DNA of 64,000 nt from Rhizobiaceae bacterium (GCA_016763155.1 JAESUH010000217.1:1-64000); one strand, 5' to 3'; counted from the stretch's first letter, positions 42,595 to 51,337 are shown. The notes: generated from the letters alone by a model not told the origin. Translations and numbers: made by a program.

Positions 42595-43587
42595 TTACAT
42601 TTTCAATGCTTTATCAGTGATTGCATGAGTCCATGCACCTTCAGGTGCTTTGGAAATCACAGGATCTGAACCAGCTGAAAGCAGTGTTTTCACAGTACGC
42701 TCATAATCAGCTACATCGAGTGCGCCATTTGAACCGGCAGTCAATTTAGCAATTTCGCGCATCATGCGTCTTTGATGTTTGGCAGTTTGAGCGCCGGAAG
42801 CATCGTTTTCCAGAATGATATCAGCTGCACCATCTGGATTTTCTTCAGCCCATTTCCAACCTTTCATGGAAGCGCGCACGAAGCGAACCAGTTTATCAAC
42901 CATGACAGGGTCTTTCAGGCTGGCTTCGTTGACATACATGCCATCTTCCAGCGTGGAAACGCCCTGTTCTTCATATTTGAACACGATCAGTTCGTCTGGG
43001 CTAAGGCCCGCATCAATGATCTGCCAATATTCATTATAGGTCATGGTAGAAACGCAATCGGCCTGTTTTTGCAGGATTGGATCAACGTTGAAACCCTGTT
43101 TCAATACGGTTACGCCATCTGGACCACCTTCGGTTTTAAGACCGAGTTTGCTCATCCATGACAGGAACGGATATTCATTGCCGAAGAACCAAACACCAAG
43201 AGTTTTACCCTTGAAATCTGCAGGAGATGCAATGCCTGAATCCTTGCGGCAGGTCAGCATCATGCCAGAGCTTTTGAAAGGCTGGGCAATGTTTACCAAA
43301 GGCAGGCCTTTTTCGCGAGTTGCCAATGCAGAAGGCATCCAGTCAAGAACGACGTCAGCGCCGCCACCAGCAAGAACCTGAGCCGGAGCAATATCTGGTC
43401 CGCCCGGTTTGATTTCAACGTCGAGATTTTCAGCGTCGTAAAAACCTTTATCCTTGGCCACATAGTAACCGGCAAATTGTGCCTGGGTTACCCATTTAAG
43501 CTGCAATGTCAGCTTATCGGCAGCAAGTGCATATGACGCGCTCAGCGCCATAGCACCCGCCATCAATAGAGTTGTAATTTTTTTCAT
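42595..43587 (-). CDS. NMT1/THI5-like ABC transporter substrate-binding protein, probably for pyrimidines or precursors
   Basis: Periplasmic binding protein of 330 aa with signal peptide 1-22 ('LLMAGAMALSASYALA'). The mature part begins 'DKLTLQLKWVTQAQFAGYYVAKDKGFYDAENLDVEIKPGGPD', the hallmark of the NMT1/THI5-like family, whose members bind thiamine pyrimidine precursors, riboflavin or related rings. 'FFGNEYPFLSWMSKLGL' contains aromatic residues suited to stacking on a ring. It is the last gene of the pyrimidine operon, 37 bases after the permease, and is followed by a terminator. Pyrimidine base uptake is inferred from its operon; no uracil permease (RutG/UraA type) is in the window. Confidence 0.87.
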   Translation of the reverse strand: MKKITTLLMAGAMALSASYALAADKLTLQLKWVTQAQFAGYYVAKDKGFYDAENLDVEIKPGGPDIAPAQVLAGGGADVVLDWMPSALATREKGLPLVNIAQPFKSSGMMLTCRKDSGIASPADFKGKTLGVWFFGNEYPFLSWMSKLGLKTEGGPDGVTVLKQGFNVDPILQKQADCVSTMTYNEYWQIIDAGLSPDELIVFKYEEQGVSTLEDGMYVNEASLKDPVMVDKLVRFVRASMKGWKWAEENPDGAADIILENDASGAQTAKHQRRMMREIAKLTAGSNGALDVADYERTVKTLLSAGSDPVISKAPEGAWTHAITDKALKM

Positions 43588-43624
43588 TTGTTTTCCCTTT
43601 TTTGTTTTTATTGTAATTCAGTGC

Positions 43625-44752
43625 TTATCCTGCACGTATTGACGGGTGCCAGAAGGTGACAGCCCTTTCTGTGAGTGCGATTATTCCATAAAATGTAGAG
43701 CCTGCCAACGCCGCCATAGCAATTTCTGCCCACACCATGTCGATATTCATTCGGCCCACTTCGGTGGAAATTCTAAAGCCCATGCCGACAGTCGGAGTGC
43801 CGAAAAATTCGGCCACGATGCCTCCGATCAGAGCCAATGTAGAATTGATTTTTAGCGCATTGAAAATGAAGGGTGCGGCCACTGGCAAGCGCAGTTTAAA
43901 CAATGTTTGCCAATAGCCCGCCGCATAGGTACGCATCAAATCCTGCTGCATGTTCGTTGCCACAGTCAGGCCGGTAAGCGTGTTCACCAGCATTGGGAAA
44001 AACGTCATGATGACGATCACCGCAGCTTTGGATTCCCAGTCAAAGCCAAACCACATCACCATGATTGGTGCCATGCCGACAATTGGCAGGGCCGCAACAA
44101 AATTGCCAACCGGCAACAAGCCGCGCTGCAGGAATGGGCTGCGATCAATGGCGATTGCTGCCAAAAACGCGCTGCCGCAACCCATCACATATCCGCTGAG
44201 GACTGCCTTCAAAATTGTTTGTTGAAAGTCTGCCCAAAGGATGGAAAGCGAAGTGGTGATTTTTACCCAGACCATGCTTGGAGGCGGCAACAGAACGAAG
44301 GGTACATTAGCGCCGCGCGTAATTGCTTCCCACAAAACTAAAATCCAGATGCCAAAAAAGACTGGTGTTATCAACCCAATCAGGCGGGTCAAGAAGACGT
44401 TCAAACCAGTCACATTGGAGAGGCGCTCAATGTATAGCCAGCCAAAGGCCCAGGCCGCAACAAGCAGCATCCAAAACCCGAAACTGGCTTTATCAATGCC
44501 GTTCAAAATGACCATGATGCCCCAAATGCCAAGCACTGACATGATGCCATCAAAGGCAATCGAGAATTTGAGCTTGAAGCGGATAATTGTTGCAAGCCCT
44601 GCCAAAGCAAAGGTCATTGCAATGGGGTGGGAGAGGGTTGAAACCGTGGTTTCACCTATCATTGCCAAGGGAGAAAGAAGGGCTGCAAGAGAAGCACCAA
44701 TTGCAATCAATGCCAGAACTTTCTGCAAACTACTCATGGTTCCAAATTTCAT
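43625..44752 (-). CDS. ABC transporter permease of the pyrimidine operon (SsuC-like), larger subunit
   Basis: Inner-membrane permease of 375 aa. The C-terminal half is a standard taurine/NMT1-type permease domain, with the coupling loop 'MRTYAAGYWQTLFKLRLPVAAPFIFNALKI'. The N-terminal 120 residues add about four helices ('VLALIAIGASLAALLSPLAMIG' and following) not found in ordinary SsuC/TauC permeases. The start overlaps the stop of the other permease (ATGA). Confidence 0.9.
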   Translation of the reverse strand: MKFGTMSSLQKVLALIAIGASLAALLSPLAMIGETTVSTLSHPIAMTFALAGLATIIRFKLKFSIAFDGIMSVLGIWGIMVILNGIDKASFGFWMLLVAAWAFGWLYIERLSNVTGLNVFLTRLIGLITPVFFGIWILVLWEAITRGANVPFVLLPPPSMVWVKITTSLSILWADFQQTILKAVLSGYVMGCGSAFLAAIAIDRSPFLQRGLLPVGNFVAALPIVGMAPIMVMWFGFDWESKAAVIVIMTFFPMLVNTLTGLTVATNMQQDLMRTYAAGYWQTLFKLRLPVAAPFIFNALKINSTLALIGGIVAEFFGTPTVGMGFRISTEVGRMNIDMVWAEIAMAALAGSTFYGIIALTERAVTFWHPSIRAG

Positions 44753-45627
44753 TGGCTCATCCCCATACGTTTGAGAACGACATTATTTGCAACTCCCACC
44801 AGCATCACCAACACGGCGGCAAGTACGGCCGCTGAAATCAGTGCCGACCAAATTTGGATGGTCTGGCCGTAATAGGAACCGGCAAGAAGTCTAGCGCCAA
44901 GACCGGCAATGGCGCCCGTTGGCAACTCGCCAACGATGGCACCGACCAGCGAAATTGCCACGGCGACCTTCATGGAAGTGAACAAAAATGGCACTGAGTT
45001 GGGCCAGCGCAATTTCCAAAATGTCTGGGCCGCGCTGGCATTATACGTATGCATCAAATCGAGCTGTTGTTGATCAGGGCTGCGCAAGCCCTTGACCATG
45101 CCAACAGCAATCGGGAAAAAACTGAGATAGGTGGAAATCAACGCTTTTGGCAGCAGGCCTGAAACGCCGATGGCGTTTAGCACCACAATCACCATGGGCG
45201 CGATCGCCAATATGGGGATGGTCTGGCTGGTGATAATCCACGGCATGAGACTCTTATCCAACGCCTTATTATGGACGATGAGTACTGCGAGCGTGATGCC
45301 GAGAATTGTACCGAACAGAAAGCCAAGCAGGGTCGCTGAGAGCGTGATCCAGCCATGATAAATCAGGCTGCGCTTGGAGGTGATGTTTTTGTTTACCGTG
45401 GTTTGCCAGATTTCAACCACCACCTGATGCACCGCTGGTAGAACCGGGCGGTCTTGCTTCATTGTATCAGTGATAAGCTGGGAATAGGTCCAGTCCGTAC
45501 CTGCTTTTTCATAACGATCTAACTGCCACGGGGTGTTCAGATAGACGGTAAAACAATACCAGATTGCGATGAGTACCGAGACAACCACAACAACTGGAGC
45601 AATTTTTCCTTCGAGCAATTTATTCAT
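44749..45627 (-). CDS. ABC transporter permease of the pyrimidine operon (SsuC-like), second subunit
   Basis: Permease of 292 aa. 'LIYHGWITLSATLLGFLFGTILGITLAV' and the coupling loop 'DLMHTYNASAAQTFWKLRWPNSVPFLFTSMKVA' define the SsuC/TauC-type domain. The ORF track start lies inside the ATPase gene; the ATG giving 'MNKLLEGKIAPVVVVV' overlaps the ATPase stop by eight bases, which is the natural coupled start. Two different permease genes imply a heterodimeric channel. Confidence 0.9.
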   Translation of the reverse strand: MNKLLEGKIAPVVVVVSVLIAIWYCFTVYLNTPWQLDRYEKAGTDWTYSQLITDTMKQDRPVLPAVHQVVVEIWQTTVNKNITSKRSLIYHGWITLSATLLGFLFGTILGITLAVLIVHNKALDKSLMPWIITSQTIPILAIAPMVIVVLNAIGVSGLLPKALISTYLSFFPIAVGMVKGLRSPDQQQLDLMHTYNASAAQTFWKLRWPNSVPFLFTSMKVAVAISLVGAIVGELPTGAIAGLGARLLAGSYYGQTIQIWSALISAAVLAAVLVMLVGVANNVVLKRMGMSQ

Positions 45628-46411
45628 CGTAGGAGTGTCCTGCCCGCAGGCCATCGCGAACACGGTGGGCAAGCTCCAGAAATTTCGGGCTTTCGCGAAT
45701 ATCGAGCGAACGATCTTTCGGCAAGGTGCTTTCAATCACATCAATCACCCGACCCGGACGTGGTGACATAACGACGATTTTTGTCGAAAGATATACAGCT
45801 TCGGGAATGGAGTGGGTGACGAAACAGATGGTTTTATTGGTGCGATCCCAGAGCTTCAACAATTGCTCGTTGAGATGATCGCGGACGATTTCATCGAGCG
45901 CACCGAAGGGTTCGTCCATCAGCAATAAATCTGCGTCGAAGGCCAGAGCCCGGGCAATCGAAGCACGCTGCTGCATGCCGCCGGAAAGCTGCCAGGGGAA
46001 TTTTTTGCCGAATTCATCCAGATCAACAAGCTCCAGCACACGTCGTGTGCGTTCTTGAATTTCGGATTTTGAAAAACCCATAATTTCCAACGGCAAGGCA
46101 ATATTTTTTTCAATGCTGCGCCAAGGATATAGCGAGGCTGCCTGAAATACAAAACCATAAGCTCGCGCCAAACGCGCTTCTTCCGGGCTGACACCACCAA
46201 CGGTAATCTCGCCACCAGTGGGCTTTTCCAGATCAGCAATCACCCGCAAAAATGTAGTCTTGCCGCAACCGGATGGCCCGATGAAAGATACAAATTCGCC
46301 CTTGGCAATATCCAGATCGATTTCGGATAATGCATGAACCGGCCCGTCATTCGTTTCGAATGTGAGCGATAGTTTCTTGGCCGATACGACTGGTGACGCG
46401 TCTTTACTCAT
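45620..46411 (-). CDS. ABC transporter ATP-binding protein (SsuB/TauB-like) of the pyrimidine operon
   Basis: ATPase of 263 aa. Walker A is 'GPSGCGKTTFLRVI', the signature 'LSGGMQQRASIARAL', Walker B 'LLLMDEPFGALDE', and the switch His is in 'CFVTHSIPEAVYLS'. These are the usual motifs of the nitrate/sulfonate/NMT1 transporter ATPases. Its start overlaps the stop of the VOC gene by one base (TAATG). Confidence 0.93.
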   Translation of the reverse strand: MSKDASPVVSAKKLSLTFETNDGPVHALSEIDLDIAKGEFVSFIGPSGCGKTTFLRVIADLEKPTGGEITVGGVSPEEARLARAYGFVFQAASLYPWRSIEKNIALPLEIMGFSKSEIQERTRRVLELVDLDEFGKKFPWQLSGGMQQRASIARALAFDADLLLMDEPFGALDEIVRDHLNEQLLKLWDRTNKTICFVTHSIPEAVYLSTKIVVMSPRPGRVIDVIESTLPKDRSLDIRESPKFLELAHRVRDGLRAGHSYDE

Positions 46412-46860
46412 TAATTGCTTTCATCTGGATCATAGTCCCATAATTTTGGTTCGGCGAATTCAAGACTGTTGCCAGCAGGATCACGGAAATAGACAGAGCG
46501 GGCGCCATTCGGCCAAGTAATTTTTGACTCAATTTCAATGTCATTTTTCTGCAAATGAGCCGTCCATGATTCAATGGCTCCCGGAGGGGCCGAAAAACAA
46601 ACATGGATTGGGCCATTGGAACCATGGGGCGGAATTGGTAATGACTTTTCGAAGGGCTGTTTCACAGTTTCATTCGGGTTGAAAACCAGAACCATTGTCT
46701 TGCCGCAACGAAAGAAAACATGACGACCTTCTGTCGCTGTCACTTCTTCCATGCCCAAAATGCCGCCATAAAACTCTCGCGCCACATCAAGGTCTTCGGC
46801 ATAAACCGCCGTTTCCAAAATGCCATTTAAGGCAGGAGAAATATTTTGGCTCAATTGCAT
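46411..46860 (-). CDS. VOC-family (glyoxalase/dioxygenase-like) protein inside the pyrimidine operon
   Basis: A 149-aa vicinal-oxygen-chelate protein. The start 'LETAVYAEDLDVAREFYGGILGMEEV' and the end 'SVYFRDPAGNSLEFAEPKLW' are the two beta-alpha-beta halves; His in 'PIHVCFSA' and Glu in 'LEFAEP' are candidate metal ligands. The ORF track start overlaps the upstream gene; the ATG after AAGGCGG, giving 'MQLSQNISPAL', is preferred. The fold covers glyoxalases, dioxygenases, epimerases and resistance proteins, so the reaction is unknown. Its tight insertion between dihydropyrimidinase and the transporter suggests a role in handling a pathway intermediate such as a reactive aldehyde. Confidence 0.88.
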   Translation of the reverse strand: MQLSQNISPALNGILETAVYAEDLDVAREFYGGILGMEEVTATEGRHVFFRCGKTMVLVFNPNETVKQPFEKSLPIPPHGSNGPIHVCFSAPPGAIESWTAHLQKNDIEIESKITWPNGARSVYFRDPAGNSLEFAEPKLWDYDPDESN

Positions 46861-46868
46861 AGACCGCC

Positions 46869-48323
46869 TTATACTCCCGAAGCCGGAATGCCCGTGCGCT
46901 GAACTTTGCGTGGGGCGGTGACTTCTTTCCATTTGGAAAGGGCTTTGTTGACGGCCTGGAAGGGTTCGCGTTTTACGAATTCTCCGTGGCCTTCCTGAGT
47001 TTTGACTGCACCTTCTTCAACGGCCACATAACCTCTGGTCAATGTGTAGCGCGGCAGGCCTTTGACCTTTTTGCCTTCAAACACATTATAGTCGATGGCC
47101 GATTGTTGTTTGTCTGCGGTGATAGTTTTTTCAAGGCTTGGGTCCCAAACCACAATATCCGCGTCAGAGCCCACAAGGATTGCGCCTTTTTTGGGATAAA
47201 TATTGAGAATTTTGGCGATGTTGGTGGAGGTGACCGCGACGAATTCATTCATGGTCAGGCGACCGGTTGCAACGCCGTAGGTCCATAACATTGGCAAACG
47301 ATCTTCAAGGCCACCTGTGCCATTTGGAATTTGGGTGAAGTCGCCAACGCCGTAGCGTTTTTGCTCGGTGGTGAAGGCACAGTGATCGGTTGCGACCACT
47401 TGCAGCGATCCTGCTTGCAGGCCTGCCCAAAGCGAATCCTGATGCATTTTATTGCGGAATGGGGGTGACATGACACGGCGTGCGGCATGATCCCAATCTG
47501 GGTTTGCGTATTCGCTTTCATCCAAGGTCAAATGCTGGATTAGCGGCTCGCCATAAACGCGCTTGCCGTTTTGGCGGGCGCGGCGGATGGCTTCATGTGA
47601 TTGTTCGCAAGAGGTATGCACCACATAAAGCGGCACGCCTGCCATATCGGCAATCATGATGGCGCGGTTTGTGGCTTCGCCTTCTACTTCCGGTGGGCGC
47701 GAATAGGCATGGGCTTCCGGGCCGTTATTGCCTTCTGCCATAAGTTTAGCTTGCAATTGGGCAACCACATCGCCGTTTTCGGCATGAACCATCGGCAAAG
47801 CGCCAAGCTCAGCGCAGCGCTGGAAGGATGAATACATCTCATCATCATCCACCATCAAGGCACCCTTGTAAGCCATGAAGTGTTTGAAAGTATTGATGCC
47901 TTTTTCTTTGACGACGGTTTCCATCTCATCAAAAACCTGCTCACTCCACCAGGTGATCGCCATGTGGAAGGAATAATCACAATTGGCACGACCAGATTTA
48001 TTATCCCACATCTGAATGGCTTCAAGCAGGGATTGGCCAGGAGCTGGTAGCGCAAAATCAACCACCATTGTGGTGCCGCCGGAAAGTGCGGCACGGGTGC
48101 CCGATTCAAAATCATCGGAGGAATAAGTGCCCATAAATGGCATTTCCAAATGGGTGTGCGGATCAATGCCGCCGGGCATGACATAGCAACCTGTAGCATC
48201 CAGCGTCTCGTCACCGGAAAGGTTCTGGCCGATTTCGGTAATAATACCGTCTTCGATTTTTACGTCTGCTTTATAGGTACGATCAGCGGTAACAATGGTG
48301 CCGCCTTTGATTACTTTGGTCAT
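46869..48323 (-). CDS. hydA: Dihydropyrimidinase
   Basis: Cytosolic amidohydrolase opening 5,6-dihydrouracil or dihydrothymine to N-carbamoyl-beta-alanine or its methyl analogue. The 484-aa protein shows the metal-binding 'GGIDPHTHLEMPFMG' (H-x-H), the carbamylated Lys in 'FKHFMAYKGALMV', 'HAENGDVV' and 'YVVHTSCEQ' with further His ligands, and Asp in 'VVATDHCAF'. The C-terminus ('EAVKTQEGHGEFVKREPF') is typical of bacterial D-hydantoinase/dihydropyrimidinase. Dihydropyrimidinase rather than allantoinase or plain hydantoinase is chosen because beta-ureidopropionase, aminotransferase, rutR and preTA are neighbours. Confidence 0.95.
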   Translation of the reverse strand: MTKVIKGGTIVTADRTYKADVKIEDGIITEIGQNLSGDETLDATGCYVMPGGIDPHTHLEMPFMGTYSSDDFESGTRAALSGGTTMVVDFALPAPGQSLLEAIQMWDNKSGRANCDYSFHMAITWWSEQVFDEMETVVKEKGINTFKHFMAYKGALMVDDDEMYSSFQRCAELGALPMVHAENGDVVAQLQAKLMAEGNNGPEAHAYSRPPEVEGEATNRAIMIADMAGVPLYVVHTSCEQSHEAIRRARQNGKRVYGEPLIQHLTLDESEYANPDWDHAARRVMSPPFRNKMHQDSLWAGLQAGSLQVVATDHCAFTTEQKRYGVGDFTQIPNGTGGLEDRLPMLWTYGVATGRLTMNEFVAVTSTNIAKILNIYPKKGAILVGSDADIVVWDPSLEKTITADKQQSAIDYNVFEGKKVKGLPRYTLTRGYVAVEEGAVKTQEGHGEFVKREPFQAVNKALSKWKEVTAPRKVQRTGIPASGV

Positions 48324-48377
48324 TTTGTTTTTCCCTCAATTCTTCCAGTTTTCCTCAACGGAGCTTCCAGATAATGC

Positions 48378-48407
48378 GTCATCCCTGTGCTTGTCACAGG
48401 GATCCAT
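48378..48407 (+). repeat. 30-bp hairpin repeat, copy 3 (C-G closing pair)
   Basis: Identical to the copy at 42463. It is the left arm of a larger inverted pair with the copy at 48463, about 55 bases apart, between the dihydropyrimidinase and beta-ureidopropionase genes. In the operon mRNA the two arms could pair into a stem of about 30 bp or fold as two small hairpins. Confidence 0.9.
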
Positions 48408-48462
48408 TCCTCTTCCCTATCAGCGCAATGGCACTTCCGAATGAACCGCTGCCCTCAATGGC

Positions 48463-48492
48463 ATGGATTCCTGTGACAAGCACAGGAATGAC
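48463..48492 (-). repeat. 30-bp hairpin repeat, copy 4 (T-A closing pair)
   Basis: Identical to the copy at 42246 and the inverse partner of the copy at 48378 (28/30 complementary, two mismatches). The short ORF starting here (MDSCDKHRND...) is a translation of the repeat, as is the one starting at 42246. Confidence 0.9.
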
Positions 48493-48517
48493 GCGGGGGT
48501 GAATGGCGTGGAAAAAC

Positions 48518-49768
48518 TCACTCCACAATCTCCGCAGTTTCTACCACCGCGTGGAACAGTACATCTGTTCCGGCTCTGGCCCATTCCTGCGAGATGTCTT
48601 CTGCTTCGTTATGGCTTAAGCCATCGACGCAGGGGCACATTACCATGGAGGTTGGGGCGACACGGTTGATCCAGCAGGCGTCGTGGCCAGCGCCGGAAAT
48701 TAGATCGCGGTGGGAATAGCCCAGGCGTTCGGCGGCGTTGCGTACAGCAGTGACACAGCCTTCATCGAAGGTCACCGGATCAAAACCGCCGACGGTTTCC
48801 ATTTCGATTTCGAGACCCATATCATCGCAGATTTTCTTGGCGCCCTCTGCCAGTTGTTTTTCCATATCTTTAATGGTGGCAAGATTTGGTGAGCGAAAAT
48901 CAACGGTGAATACCACCTTGCCGGGGATAACATTACGCGAATTTGGGAACACATCGATATGGCCAGCAGCACCCACCGCATCGGGGGCTTGGGACCATGC
49001 GATTTTATCGACTAAATCCAAAATTCTTGCCATGCCAAGCCCTGCATTTTTGCGCATGGGCATAGGGGTAGAGCCGGTGTGACTGTCCTTACCTGTAACG
49101 GTAATTTGCGTCCATGAAAGGCCCTGACCGTGGGTGACCACGCCAATGTCTTTTCCTTCGTTTTCCAGGATTGGGCCCTGCTCAATGTGAAGCTCGAAAA
49201 AGGCGTGCATCTTGCGTTCGCCGACTGTTTCTTCGCCCTTCCAGCCAATGCGCTCTAATTCGTCGCCGAACTTTTTGCCATCGGCATCTTCCAGTTCATA
49301 GGCCCAGTCTTGCTTATGCATATCGGCAAATACACCGGAGGCCAGCATGGCGGGGGCGTATCTTGTGCCCTCTTCATTGGTCCAGTTGGTAACGACAATC
49401 GGGTGTTTGGTTTTGATATCCAGATCGTTAAGAGTGCGCACGATCTCAAGACCTGCAAGCACACCAAGGACACCATCATATTTGCCGCCGGTTGGCTGGG
49501 TATCCAAATGGCTACCCACATAAACGGGCAGTGCATCGGGATCAGTTCCCTCGCGACGCATGAACATGGTGCCCATCTGGTCGACACCCATGGTGAGACT
49601 AGCTTCTTCGCACCATTTGCGGAAAAGGTGACGGCCTTCACCGTCTTCATCGGTCACGGTCTGGCGATTATTACCACCGGCAATGCCGGGGCCAATCTTT
49701 GCCATTTCCATGAGTGTTTCCCAGAGTCTGTCTGAGTTAATGCGTAGATTTTCGCCCGGTGCGGCCAT
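48518..49768 (-). CDS. Beta-ureidopropionase / N-carbamoyl-amino-acid hydrolase (Zn, M20 family)
   Basis: Hydrolyses N-carbamoyl-beta-alanine to beta-alanine, CO2 and ammonia. The 416-aa protein has the M20-family metal site: 'YVGSHLDTQPTGGKYDGVLGVLAGL' (His and Asp), 'NWTNEEGTRYAPAM' (Glu-Glu), 'FFELHIEQGPILE' (His) and 'ISGAGHDACW' near the C-terminus. 'GHDACW' and 'FPNSRNVIPGKVVFTVDFRS' are typical of the AmaB/HyuC/PydC branch. Between it and the dihydropyrimidinase lie 194 bases holding the inverted repeat pair. Beta-ureidopropionase is chosen over L-carbamoylase on operon context. Confidence 0.92.
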   Translation of the reverse strand: MAAPGENLRINSDRLWETLMEMAKIGPGIAGGNNRQTVTDEDGEGRHLFRKWCEEASLTMGVDQMGTMFMRREGTDPDALPVYVGSHLDTQPTGGKYDGVLGVLAGLEIVRTLNDLDIKTKHPIVVTNWTNEEGTRYAPAMLASGVFADMHKQDWAYELEDADGKKFGDELERIGWKGEETVGERKMHAFFELHIEQGPILENEGKDIGVVTHGQGLSWTQITVTGKDSHTGSTPMPMRKNAGLGMARILDLVDKIAWSQAPDAVGAAGHIDVFPNSRNVIPGKVVFTVDFRSPNLATIKDMEKQLAEGAKKICDDMGLEIEMETVGGFDPVTFDEGCVTAVRNAAERLGYSHRDLISGAGHDACWINRVAPTSMVMCPCVDGLSHNEAEDISQEWARAGTDVLFHAVVETAEIVE

Positions 49769-49838
49769 GATATTTCCTCTTCCAGCGGTCGTTCGACCGC
49801 GCCTGTTTGGGCACTTTCGCTATCCTTCGAATTGCTCA

Positions 49839-49908
49839 AGCGCTCTAACTTTTGTTTTTACGCACTTCTATCCGAAAACTGGCTACCACTTTTCGGGAAG
49901 CGCTCTAG
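49839..49908 (-). repeat. Rhizobiales-like palindromic intergenic repeat overlapping a stop codon
   Basis: The minus-strand sequence runs from TAGAGCGCTT through CCGAAAAGTGG-tag-CCAGTTTTCGG to TTAGAGCGCTT. The centre is an imperfect inverted repeat and both ends carry the same AGAGCGCTT as direct repeats. The first TAG is the stop codon of the aminotransferase gene. I recall similar 'CCGAAAAGTGG...TTTTCGG' elements scattered in Rhizobiales genomes, but could not check that here. Confidence 0.75.
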
Positions 49909-51233
49909 TCCACCTCGTTTAATACCTTTCTCAGGCAATCCATCAATTCGTCGATGTGACTTTTCTCAATGATTAGCGGTGGGGATAATGCAATCGTATC
50001 TGCGGTTACGCGGATCAGACAGCCTTTTTCAAAGGCGTTGACGAAGGCAGCAAAGCCACGCTTTGCCGGCTCACCTTTAATGGGCGATAGCTCAATCGCG
50101 CCGATCAAGCCGACGTTGCGAATGTCTATGACGTTGGGACAGTCTTTGAGATCGTGCAGCGCGTCTTCCCAGTAGGAAGCCATTTCGCTGGCGCGGGTCA
50201 AAAGCCCCTCTTCCGCGTAAGTATCTAGCGTGCCAAGTGCTGCAGCGCAGGCCATCGGATTACCTGAATAGGTATAGCCGTGGAAAAACTCAATCAGATG
50301 TTCCGGGCCGGTCATGAAGGCGTCGTGAATTTCTTTCTTCACGAAAACAGCACCCATAGGAATGACCCCATTGGTAATGCCTTTAGCTGTTGTCATCAAA
50401 TCTGGCGTCACACCAAAAAAATCTGAACCAAAGGGCGAGCCCAGCCTGCCAAAGCCAGTGATAACTTCATCAAAAATTAGAATAATGCCATGCTTGTCGC
50501 AAATTTTGCGCAGGCGCTGGAGATATCCCTGAGGCGGGATCAATACGCCGGTGGAACCAGCTACCGGCTCAACAATCACTGCCGCGATGGTCGAAGGATC
50601 ATGCAGGGCGCAAATTCTCTCAAGCTCATCAGCAATATTCTCGCCATGCTCCGGCACGCCTCTAGTAAAGGCGTTTTGCTCGGGCAAATGTGTGTGAGGC
50701 ATGTGGTCGACGCCGTTCAGCATGGAGCCAAACATTTTGCGGTTGCCACTGATACCACCAACAGAAATGCCGCCGAAATTTACCCCGTGATAACCGCGCT
50801 CGCGACCAATCAAACGAGTGCGTTCGCCTTGGCCATTTACACGGTGATAGGCCAGCGCAATCTTCAGCGCTGTATCAACAGATTCCGAACCGGAATTTGT
50901 GAAGAAAACATGATCCATTCCATCGGGAGCCAAATCGACCAGACGGTTGGCAAGTTCAAATGCTTTTGGATGGCCAATCTGGAAAGCAGGCGCATAGTCC
51001 AGCTCTTCCGCCTGCTTTTGAATGGCTTCGGTAATTAGTGGACGGCCATGGCCAGCATTACAACACCAAAGACCAGATGTACCATCCAGAACCAGACGGT
51101 TTTCTGTAGTGGTATAATGCATGTCCTTTGCAGCAGCGAACATACGAGGTTGTTTTTTAAATTGCCGGTTTGCCGTGAAAGGCATCCAAAAGGCGCGCAA
51201 ATCATTTGGCGCAGGCTGCAACCTATCTGACAT
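49905..51233 (-). CDS. Class III omega-amino acid--pyruvate aminotransferase
   Basis: PLP-dependent transaminase of 442 aa converting beta-alanine (or 3-aminoisobutyrate) to the semialdehyde with pyruvate or a similar acceptor. 'GTSGLWCCNAGHGRP' and 'FFTNSGSESVDTALKIALAYHR' are the PLP phosphate-binding region, 'LIFDEVITGFGRLGSPFGSDFF' contains the conserved Asp that contacts the pyridine nitrogen, and the Schiff-base Lys is in 'LMTTAKGITNGVIPMGAVFV'. These fit beta-alanine--pyruvate aminotransferases. It is the first gene of the long operon and faces rutR across a control region with a RutR-like palindrome. The aldehyde product would need a dehydrogenase that is not in the window. Confidence 0.93.
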   Translation of the reverse strand: MSDRLQPAPNDLRAFWMPFTANRQFKKQPRMFAAAKDMHYTTTENRLVLDGTSGLWCCNAGHGRPLITEAIQKQAEELDYAPAFQIGHPKAFELANRLVDLAPDGMDHVFFTNSGSESVDTALKIALAYHRVNGQGERTRLIGRERGYHGVNFGGISVGGISGNRKMFGSMLNGVDHMPHTHLPEQNAFTRGVPEHGENIADELERICALHDPSTIAAVIVEPVAGSTGVLIPPQGYLQRLRKICDKHGIILIFDEVITGFGRLGSPFGSDFFGVTPDLMTTAKGITNGVIPMGAVFVKKEIHDAFMTGPEHLIEFFHGYTYSGNPMACAAALGTLDTYAEEGLLTRASEMASYWEDALHDLKDCPNVIDIRNVGLIGAIELSPIKGEPAKRGFAAFVNAFEKGCLIRVTADTIALSPPLIIEKSHIDELMDCLRKVLNEVD

Positions 51234-51305
51234 GCAAGTTCTCCCAAATTGCTTCTCAAAATCGCCTTAACTAGCCGCCTGATCTAATCTTTTACTCAAA
51301 CGATT

Positions 51306-51334
51306 TTGACGATTTAGATTAATTCATGTTACAA
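51306..51334 (+). promoter_or_regulatory. Possible rutR promoter
   Basis: TTGACG and TTACAA are 17 bases apart on the plus strand, directly before the RutR-like palindrome. The -35 is good and the -10 poor. If it is used, the palindrome would cover the transcription start, fitting self-repression. Confidence 0.35.
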
Positions 51335-51337
51335 ATT

